Position numbers and translations under genes: made by a program | Assembly: GCA_001557505.1 (NCBI GenBank) | Contig: LSAX01000009.1 | Span: 248,001 to 312,000 of the forward strand | Origin: Reticulascus tulasneorum | Lineage: Eukaryota > Ascomycota > Sordariomycetes > Glomerellales > Reticulascaceae | Length of the DNA stretch: 64,000 bases | Direction of reading: 5' to 3' | The notes under the pieces: generated by a model | Told to the model about the DNA's origin: nothing | The model's database searches: none | The model's input: only the letters and a program-made list of their open reading frames with translations | Shown: one piece after another, positions 55,225 through 64,000 of the stretch | How the letters are laid out: each line of letters begins with the position of its first letter | Numbering within the stretch: the stretch's first letter is position 1

Positions 55225-56727
55225 ACTACCTAAGTACGAGATGACGGGTAACTTAACGACGTAAAAAGAAAACTTAAAAAGTCCACACTTGAAGGCTAAT
55301 TAGCAGGTAGCGGACTAGGTAGCCTTGGATACGGTGCCCTGAGTGAGGCCTGAAAACCCCCTAACCCAGCCCTGCATTTTCCCTGCAGAAACTAAAGGAA
55401 GGTAGCCCCCCCGGAATCGCTGAAGAAGCTGCCCTAGCGGTGAGTCTGCCAACTTTTTAGTGGAGCGATTTAGTGGGTGTTTGGACAGGGAAAGCTCCAT
55501 AGTGAGCCACAAATGCCACGAATGCCGACTCCACCCCGGGCTCTTGCTATTTCCGGATTGGTACAGCGCAGTTAGCAGGCGGGCCAGGCAGGGGTCGCAA
55601 TCAAGGCGGAATACATCATAGCGAGATCACCAACTCATCAACCTGGCGTTCTATCCATCTGGGGAAGAAGCCCTTGACTTGAACCCAGGGACCCTCTCTC
55701 TTTCTCCACCCCTCTCCTCAAGCAATAATCTGCTCAAGCACGTCGGAACCAAGGCCCTTGGGAAAAACAACACAATCATTCACATCAACCTCGTCCTTCA
55801 CACTACCTTACCACAACGTCACGACAGTATAGCGCGCGAGTGATTAACGACAAACCGCGCTTCGTACCCAATCACCCCTCCTCCTCATCCCCAATCGCAT
55901 ATCCCCGTTCTCCATCTCCTGGCCTACCCACCTGTTGTTCCGTCCCAGAAACCTCCCGACATATACCCTTGCTCCTCCCGGATCATCGTCAAACATACCA
56001 AATCTACACTGCAACCACACCCTCACACCCCCCATTTCCCTACTCGATCGGGGCTCCTGGCTGTCCGCTTGACCACTTTTCCTCATTCCAAAGGTGTGGC
56101 GCGGGGGCATCACCGCACTCAAAACCTCGAGACAGCGAACCGCTGCCGGGTGTTTCCTGCCGACGACACACTCAGCCGCCCAAGTCAGCTTCGGTTTCCT
56201 CGACGCAGCTTTGTGACTGAGAGGGAATGCGTGATTAAGTCCGATCCCTGATCTGATATGACTGTCTGCAGCTGACTACGGTCCATATGGTATGTTTCTA
56301 TTGTTCAAATCTCCTTTGAGTCCCTCTGCTCGTTCGGCCCCCGTCTTGTCTCTACATGTCTCTGCTTGTCTCTGCTTGAGACCATGCCCCCATATCACAG
56401 CGAATAACCCTGCACCCGCCAACTCTATTCATCCTGGGACGCTGGCCTTTGTTGTCCAGCGCATATGTCCTAAACCCTTTCTCTACCTATGGATACCCTC
56501 ACCTCCTCGTGCCAGCGCATAGTCATACCTAATCCCCTCCTACTCCTTATTGTTGCCCAATGACACAGACTTGGCCCCTTACTGTTCCTTGTTGCCGTTC
56601 TCGCGGCTCCTTTCGCCAAGGTTCAGATGCATACTTCAGCCTCCCATGTCCCACAGTCATCACCTGCCCTGTCTAACCGTCTGCCCGGTTCTCGTATCTT
56701 TCTTCTGGATCCTAATCATACATTACC
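55225..56727. other. Pyrimidine-rich region upstream of the arrestin gene
   Basis: About 1.5 kb; from about 55690 the plus strand is C/T-rich, as in long fungal 5' leaders and promoters. Several ATG-started frames (for example 55840-56220 and 56292-56522) precede the arrestin start and may be upstream frames if the leader is transcribed. The first arrestin exon could also lie here. Confidence 0.4.
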
Positions 56728-59525
56728 ATGACAGAACGAGCACAACGCAGCGGAACAGACAACTGGATAAACGCCTCCTCCTACGGCAGAGTCTTCTACT
56801 GCCCAAGACACCTACTCGACAGACCTCCTCCTACCCCAAGATTCCCTACTCCTCCCATACGACCGCGACAACTACGGCCGCGCTCCATACATATCGTCTC
56901 GTATCCTTCCGGATTCGTCCCGTTTGAGTTGAGGCCGAAACCCGAGCCCACACCGAAGCAAAAGAAAAAGGCCGAGAAGCAAGCAAGAGACGCACAAAAG
57001 AAGGCTCTTGCAGCGCAACAAGCGACTAAATCCGTGCTTGATAAGTTCCTCGCATCTTTCACTTCCACCACCTCCCAACCGCCCACACCTCCCCGTTCGG
57101 CCGCGCCATCGCGACCCCCAAGCCGGACCTCCAACTCCCTCGACATCCTCAGACGTACATCTACTAGGGCAAGAGACACACATGCAGATCCAATGACGCT
57201 ACGAACAGCTTCCATGGCCGACGCGATGCGCCCGCCCATGGTCAGTTCCCCACTCAATGCCTCCCCACGAAACAGCATGGTCTCGGTGCGCTCGGCCAAA
57301 CACGCCGTAACGTCGCTCGTCACCGAGGTACCCAAGCCCGTCGCGTCCGGGAGTGGGGTCTCCTGCTCGGTTTTGCTGGCGGAGCCGAACATCTTCCTTT
57401 CCGGGTTTGAGCATGATGGAAACCGACAAGAAAACCAGGGAGGCACGGCCTTGTTACGAGGGAAACTGCAGTTGAAGGTGTCCAAGAACGTGAAAATCAA
57501 GGGTGTACAGCTGAAATTGGTCGGCAAGGCACGAACAGAATGGCCCGAGGGCATCCCGCCACTGAAGGTCGACTTATTCGAGGAGGAGACGCTGCGCACG
57601 CAGGTCTTGACGTTTTACAACGCGATGAATGATGGGTGGGAGACGGAATACGGAAACCAGTGCAGTTACAGCTTGAAGAACAGCTCCACGAACTCATCTA
57701 GTACAAATCTCAGCAGCCCGTCCCCTCGCACGGCTGGCGCATCACCCGCAGCCTCAACATTGTCGATACCGACGAACCGGAACAGCATGCTGTCGATAAC
57801 GTCAAACCGGAATGGCATGACAGCCAAAGAGCTCAAGCGCTTATCATTGCAATCCAATCAATCCCGAAGTTTCGGCAAGGGCGATGCTCCCGCCAATGCC
57901 GTTCAGGCCAAGGGCTACAAGGTCTTCTATCCCGGCGTCTACGAGTACACGTTCGAACTGCCAATTGACCATCATCAATTGGAGACCACCAAGCTGCAGT
58001 ACGGTTCGGTGAAGTGGGAACTGCACGCTACTGTTGAGCGAGCGGGCGCTTTCAAGCCCAATCTGCATGGTGTGAAGGAAGTGCAGATCGTCCGGGTACC
58101 GGACCAGCTTTCGCTGGAGATGACTGAGCCAATCTCAATCAGCAGACAATGGGAGGATCAGCTGCACTACGACATAATCATCTCCGGGAAATCGTTCCCC
58201 ATCGGCACCAAGATACCGGTTGCGTTCAAGCTGACGCCTCTCGCAAAGGTGCAGGTGCATAAACTCAAGGTTTTCGTGACCGAATCCATTGAATACTGGA
58301 CAAATGACAAGCGAGTGACAAGAAAGGACCCAGGCAGAAAGATCCTGCTCCTGGAGAAGACTGCGGGGCGCCCTTTGGACCCCATTTACGCGTCGTCAGA
58401 CGTTCGCGTCCTTAGTGGCGGCGAGCTGACTCCACGCCAGCGCCGGGAAGCCCGGGAGGCGGCCGCCATGCGCCGCTCTGTAGAGGCTTCAAGGCATAAC
58501 TCGATGCCGCGACCGCTCCCAGAGCCAGCTGACAACCTCTTGGGCGACCTAGACCTCGGTCTGGAGAGCTACTGGGGCTCCACCGAGATTGAGATGAATG
58601 TGCAAATTCCAACATGTGAGACCATGGCCAAGAACAAAGAATTGAGGCTGCACCCGGATTGTAGTTGGAAGAACGTCAACGTGTATCATTGGATTAAGGT
58701 ATGTTTTACTGCGAGCCCATCAAAGGAGCCCATGCTAACATTCCTGCCCAGATCGTCATGCGCATCTCCCGCATCGACCCAGACGACCCGACTGGTACCA
58801 AGCGTCGGCACTTTGAGATCAGCATCGATTCGCCTTTCACAGTGCTCAACTGCCGGGCAACGCAGGCAAACACCAGCTTGCCCGAGTATACGGGTCAAGA
58901 AAGTCTCACAGCCCAGAGCAGGCATACATCATGCGGATGTCCAGATGCGTCCGTGTCGGGATTGGTGGACAGATCTCCGAACTCGTCCACAGGAACGCTT
59001 GCGCCGCCCTTGGACAACGCAGAGGGCATGCCAGCTCCACCACAAGCTGCACACTTGATGCCGGCGGGACCAGATAGCCCCGGGTGGTCGGAGTCGCCAC
59101 CCAGCTCCACGATTGCCGATCCTCTGGGCTTAGGCTCGATGCACGCTCGGCCTATTCATCTGATGCGTGTGCCATCGTACAATCCGCCTGCGTTCGACGC
59201 TGAGCAGCCACCGCCAGAACTGCCAGCCCAAACCCCGCCGCCCCAGTACGACGTCATTGTCGGCACGCCCAGCGTCGATGGGTTGGCCGATTATTTCGTG
59301 CGTCTCGCCGAACACGATGTTCACCACTCCGATGACTCGGACAGCGGGGATGAGGGTCCTGCGAGAATCATGGAGCGCGGAGGGCGTGTTAATGTTGCGC
59401 ACCCGCGAACACCAGGTGGAAGGCGGGCTCCTAGTAGAAGCATGGAGATCCAGCGTCCGGCCCTGGAGCTGAGTCTCGATTCCTTGCCTGTTGCTTTCGC
59501 TGGACGGGCAGGGGCGGCGATTTGA
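56728..59525 (+). CDS. Alpha-arrestin (ART family) trafficking adaptor
   Basis: Exons 56728-58698 and 58752-59525 (53-bp intron, phase 0) give 915 residues. The arrestin N and C lobes are recognisable: CSVLLAEPNIFLSGF..LLRGKLQLKVSKNVKIKGVQLKLVGKART, KGYKVFYPGVYEYTFELPID, GSVKWELHATVERAG and later YDIIISGKSFPIGTKIPVAFKLTPL. Long Ser/Asn-rich insertions split the lobes. A C-terminal PPQY (PY motif) can bind WW domains of a Rsp5/HulA-type ubiquitin ligase. Such adaptors recruit the ligase to plasma-membrane transporters for endocytosis. The first about 70 residues look poorly coding, so the true start may lie downstream or in an upstream exon; the Lys/Gln-rich coiled segment from about residue 75 is convincing. 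Confidence 0.88.
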
Positions 59526-61100
59526 GAAAGAGCGGGGAGCACATGACGACGTATCTGAAGCTGATGAGAGATGATGTGGCGGCAAGTGACGGAGACGGAG
59601 TAATTGGGCAGTTGTCATTATCTATTACGATGGTCTAGGGGACTGACTAGGTGCATTAAAATCCTCGCATTGGATTGAGGTCGGCGCATCTTGGAAGGAC
59701 GGATAGCTCATTGAAGCTGGGAAACGGTGTTTGTCTTTGGGTATATACCTGCACATCACTAACTGTATCCTACCTAAGAGGAACTCATATATATTAAATG
59801 TTATTTGCGTGTACAAATGTCAAGAAATGAGCTGCACGCCCTGTCGTTTTGTCTTCTCGCAGGCAGTCAGTGTTGGTAGTAGCATATAGATGTAGTGAGG
59901 AAAATCAACGACTGAAATGTCCGATGTAGTCGCCATGTCCTCGATCCGCTAGAGAGAGCACGCTAGACGAGAGTAGACCCGGAGCCTCAGCCAGTATTCC
60001 TAGATTCGGCCATCAACCTAGCTTTGTTAAGCTTCGGAACGGGAACCGACAGGTGGTGGAGGGGTGGTCCGGCTTGGTAGTATTCGTAGGATGGAGAAAG
60101 ATGCGATGGTAACTCGGTCCACTCCGTGTCACTTTGTATCTCTCCACGTTCGATATCCCAAGCGTCTCGAGATGAATGTTTCTACGCTGTGTTGAAATAT
60201 TTCGCTGATGATTCGACTCTCGGGACACCCGGCCGGCTGGGGAACTGACAGATCAGTTTTCTAATACTACATACCTAGCACAACTCGAAATCTTCAACGG
60301 GGAACAGGGGAGACGCCCTCGCGGAAACACCTGAGAGATTGGAGGCGGCCTTGAACCCCGCAATGGCAGTGGGCGGTCCGACCTTTTCTAGACCGCATGC
60401 GGGAGGACAAACTTGATTTCCTGCGGCAGATCCACCAATGGGTGATTCCTTCTTCCTTACCAAATCTCGAAGTGCCAGGAAGCCACAAATATCAAATCTC
60501 CTCCCCCCCCTACATGACAGCCCCCCAAGGCTCTCATTTCGCCGCTGTGACGAGCTACTGTTTGACGAGCAGCTGGAAAGGATTTGCAGCCAGTCCTTCT
60601 TTATTTCGAATGGGTGTGGTGCTTTGTGCTTCCCCACGTGGCTGTCCTACCAGCGGCCATGGGACCTGGCCCGGTTCTCGGTTCCCGAATGGCAGGCTCT
60701 GCACTTTTTCCGCCTATCTGGGCTTGTAAACACGCACTCGAGTGAGGTGGCGTGGTAGCTACAGTACCATTACGGTGCCCATTGTCGTTGGCTTCTGGGA
60801 ACCTAGCCCAATCCAGGAGATACCGCGTGCAATGTGAATTGCTTAGCGCTTGCTGGGCCGAGAGCCTGTGATGGCAGGCGTTGGGCCGGGGTCCCAAGAG
60901 AGATCTAGGCCTTACAGCTCGCGGTCTTGGTTCAGTACTCCATGCAGTACTCCATGTAAGCGGCGACGAGCTAGATCAAGGATCATGTGTTGGCCAGGCC
61001 TTTATAAAGCCAGAGTCCGCAGTCTCCGTTCCTTGTGTTGTTTGAGGTCGCCATCCCGCTAGGTGTCTTACTTTCCTTAATATTCAGACTCACTTTCACC
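59526..61100. other. Intergenic region
   Basis: About 1.57 kb upstream of the cellulase gene. Short frames occur without features. One GTGGGG (minus strand, near 60633) fits the CreA consensus SYGGRG, but a single site is weak evidence for carbon repression. Confidence 0.45.
61013..61019 (+). promoter_or_regulatory. TATA box of the cellulase gene
   Basis: TATAAAG lies about 85 bp upstream of the ATG at 61101, a standard position. Confidence 0.55.
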
Positions 61101-62677
61101 ATGGTTTCTCACGTCCTCAAGGTGCTACTCCTCGCGGGCAGCACCGCCTTGGCCCAACAGAACGTCTGGGGCCAATGCGGCGGAATCGGATACACGGGCC
61201 CGACTTCGTGTGTTGCCGGTTCTGGCTGCGTGGCTCAGAACCCGTATTACTCGCAATGCCTGCCCGGCGCTGCGGCTCCCACGACGTCAACCACGACGTC
61301 AACCACGGTTACGGCGCCGGTGACAACACTTAAGACCTCTACTGTTTCCACGCCGGTGCCTACGACACTGAAGACCTCGTCAAAGATCACTACACAATCC
61401 ACAACCCTCACGACTTCGACACGTACCACTACGCCGGCGACAACAAGTTCTTCCGCGCCAACTAACCCCAAACTGACACAGTTCATGGGCGTCAACATCG
61501 CCGGGTTCGACTTCGGTTGCACCACTGATGGATGGTGCGATCTGAGCAAGACGTACGGGCCGGTGAAAAGCATGCCACCGTGGGCCAACAACCCGGACGG
61601 GGCGGGCCAGATGCAGCACTTTTCCCGTGACGATGGTATGAACTTGTTCCGCCTGCCGGTGTCGTGGCAGTACCTCGTCAAGGACAATCTGGGCGGGAGC
61701 CTAGATTCGACCAACCTTGGGTGGTATGATCAGCTGGTGCAGAGCTGTCTGGCGACCGGGGCGTACTGCGTGATCGATATCCACAACTACGCGAGGTGGA
61801 ATGGTGGAATCATTGGACAGGGTGGCCCTACGAACGCGCAGTTCACGAGTCTGTGGACGCAGCTGGCCACGAAGTATGCCAGTCAGAGCAAGATGATATT
61901 CAGCGTGGTCAATGAGGTATGTTGTGTATGGTTTGCTCCGCGCTGAGAAAAGAGAGCTAATCTTGTAGCCCCATGACGTGCCGAACATCAACACCTGGGC
62001 TGCCACAGTCCAGGAGGCGGTCACGGCCATTCGCAAGGCTGGAGCTACGTCGCAATACATCTTCCTGCCCGGAAACAAGTAAGTCACACGGTCGGTCTGG
62101 CATATGCGTCCTAATGAGTTATAGCTGGCAATCCGCGTCCGAGCTCATCTCCTCGGGAAGTGCTGCGGCGCTCTCAGCAGTGAAGAACCTCGACGGCTCG
62201 ACCACAAACCTCATCTTCGATGTTCATAGTTCGTACTCCTTCACCACCTCGTGCATATCCCGTTAGCTAACTTCAGAGCAGAGTATCTCGACTCCGATAA
62301 CTCAGGCACGCATCCCGAATGCGTAACCAACAACGTCGACAACACATTCGCCCCACTCGCGACCTGGCTGCGACAGAATAAGCGCCAGGCGATCTTGACG
62401 GAGACGGGCGGCGGGAACATCCAATCCTGCGTTACGATGTTGTGCCAGCAAGTCGCATACTTGAAGTAGGTTCCCATCCTGGTCCCTTTATCGCGAATCG
62501 AGACGTAGAAGGGCATGGCTAATGTGTTTTTCTAGTGCGAACGCGGACGTGTACTTGGGCTACGTTGGCTGGAGTGCGGGCTCGTTCGATTCGACTTATA
62601 TGCTCAGCCAGACCCCAACGCAGAATGGCAATACTTGGACCGATTCACTGCTCGTGAGCCAGTGCTTGAGACGCTAG
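61101..62677 (+). CDS. Secreted GH5 endo-beta-1,4-glucanase with N-terminal CBM1
   Basis: Exons 61101-61916, 61969-62078, 62125-62228, 62282-62465 and 62536-62677 join exactly to 451 residues. Residues 1-18 are a signal peptide. A CBM1 cellulose-binding module follows (about 20-55: [27 protein letters not shown]), then a Thr/Ser-rich linker of about 70 residues that will be O-glycosylated. The GH5 TIM barrel carries the acid/base Glu in VVNEPHD, which is rebuilt across intron 1, and the nucleophile Glu in ILTETGGG. The domain order is that of Trichoderma Cel5A-type endoglucanases (GH5 subfamily 5). It cleaves internal beta-1,4 bonds of cellulose outside the cell. Expression is probably under cellulose/xylan induction; this is family knowledge. 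Confidence 0.95.
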
Positions 62678-64000
62678 GTGCTGGTCGTACGTGGGGATAG
62701 CATGGCTGGGGGTTTTCTTCATACATATTACAACTATACTTGATAGATGTCTATTGCCCATAGAAGGCAATTAAAGTCTATCATGCCATGATTGCCAGAC
62801 TTCTATTAGCGTGAAGATAACCGATCATACCATAAGAATGAGTACTTAGACTCTGGCTACGCCAAATCCTACTCACCTAGCTGATAGTTGCTCCCACCTA
62901 GAAGTGAAGTCAGATGCCGGAGATCCAACTTCCGTTTCCGACTTGAGCCTCAACGCCGGTTGGTGGGAAAACGGGGTTCGAATTGGAGAACTGCCGACGG
63001 GTCCGGTAGAGGGGGGAGCTGCAATCCTCCGGGATTTGTGGAGTTGGTCGACTGCGTGTGAGACTCCGTTGCTGGTATGTAGTTCAATCATACTACTTAT
63101 GCATAGCTTTTATAAACAGTAAAAGGTAAGGGTTTTGATGGGCGGCACTTTGGCATGTATGACAGCTGCGAGATTTCCTTATGCATCCTTGGGGATGCTT
63201 TTGCGACTTCTTTGCATATTTTCTTTTGAATCTCTGTCTCTATCTCTGTCTACATGGTCACCAGTAACTGTCCTCAGGGACTCGCTATTCTTCCTCATCC
63301 ACCGGCCGGGGGAGGGAATGAAAATTGTTCGGCTTAGGGCATCTCCAATGCCGGGGCGGCTGTCGTCCATGCCCCTGCGACTCTACCCATCTATACTCAT
63401 GCGCCGGACGAGTCCTCATGTCGATGCGGAGAAACGTGGCGACTTTACCAAGAAACCCCTTGGGCTTGTGGTCTTTCTTGCCATGAGGATATACAAGACA
63501 GTCAGGGCCACAAGGTGCGTCATGAAGAGAGTTACGCTTCTTCCTCACAGCAAGAAGCCGTGAAGAGGGCTTCTTTGGCATGAATTCTGATTCCGTATAC
63601 TGCTCAAGGTTGCTCCCGAGGTTTATGATGCTGGCCTTTGATATTGGAGGATGATGTAATTATGTTTGCGGATCTGGTTTTTGTCTATGCCAAATTTACT
63701 TAAATGAACATCAAAGGACTCATTCACTTTCAGTTGGGCATGACTACAATGAGTGGGTGACAAGCACAATGAAGAATTGCATCATACAAGCCGGCACTCA
63801 ACCTAACTGAATTACTGCTTTAGTGCTTCATACGTTGGCAGGCAACTCGGAAACCATAATCTTGTGAATCCATGCCTCGACATCGTATGCCTAAACGCGA
63901 GAAATTCCCAATACACGAAATACGGCTGTAGGCCTGAATCGCCTATCCATCGCCCCTGCCAGGTACCTCTTGCCTCTGATCAACGAGAGAGAGAGTGATG
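62678..64000. other. Right-end region without a convincing gene
   Basis: About 1.3 kb. Overlapping frames at 63135-63581 on both strands (98-142 codons) show no known motif; the minus-strand frame starting at 63581 is Lys/Arg/Pro-rich and could be a small gene, but nothing supports it. The rest is AT-leaning spacer. Confidence 0.4.

Noticed and set aside
56796..57599. 267-codon minus-strand frame
   Set aside because: Antisense to the well-supported arrestin exon.
62970..62990. tRNA B-box-like gggttcgaattgg
   Set aside because: No matching acceptor stem, A box or terminator around it.
63135..63581. Overlapping frames on both strands near the right end
   Set aside because: No motif, no conserved start context, and the two strands compete; left unannotated as genes.

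Overview
The window is nuclear DNA of a filamentous ascomycete (Pezizomycotina, most likely Eurotiales, an Aspergillus/Penicillium-type genome). The reasons are monocistronic genes on both strands, many introns of 40-100 bp with GT..AG ends and CTAAC-like branch sites, and typical families: Zn2Cys6 and NDT80 regulators, fungal rhodopsin-like membrane protein, GH43, GH5 with CBM1, alpha-arrestin, and NACHT/NB-ARC STAND proteins. I see no bacterial operon, CRISPR array, tRNA or rRNA. Exon boundaries come from reading splice sites and joining frames by hand; family names come from motif recognition, not searches.

Layout. 1-633: minus-strand gene cut by the window edge. 1150-4927: NACHT STAND protein with two C2H2 fingers and a Gln-rich tail, followed by a decayed repeat of its own 3' end. 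6079-8503: DUF1772-type membrane protein and an amino-acid permease. 10-13 kb: two small Cys-rich secreted proteins. 13.2-15.5 kb: Zn2Cys6 regulator whose zinc cluster carries a stop codon. 16.2-21.2 kb: an SDR missing its Tyr-Lys active-site segment, a GH43 glycosidase and a rhodopsin-like membrane protein. 23.4-24.6 kb: MDR oxidoreductase.

25.8-42.0 kb is an accessory block: a short STAND-like protein with a ruined P-loop, divergent from an AAA+ ATPase; an NDT80/VIB-1-type DNA-binding domain in one reading frame with a C2H2 module; a broken P-loop kinase gene; a Nudix hydrolase; and an NB-ARC/TPR protein. 43.2-45.6 kb holds a diverged, intronless Ste20/GCK-type kinase with a poly-C frameshift. 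It is bracketed by a repeat of the 3' end of the neighbouring subtilisin gene (45.9-48.9 kb). About 7 kb with little recognisable coding follows, then an alpha-arrestin (56.7-59.5 kb) and a GH5 cellulase with a CBM1 (61.1-62.7 kb).

How it fits together. The permease, GH43, GH5, subtilisin and arrestin are ordinary nutrient-acquisition genes. The most unusual part is the repertoire of NLR-like and AAA proteins with a VIB-1-type regulator, since VIB-1 controls heterokaryon-incompatibility genes in Neurospora. Several neighbours show fresh decay (stop codons, frameshifts, lost catalytic segments), as expected of rapidly turning-over, partly dispensable DNA. That they form one functional system is inference only.
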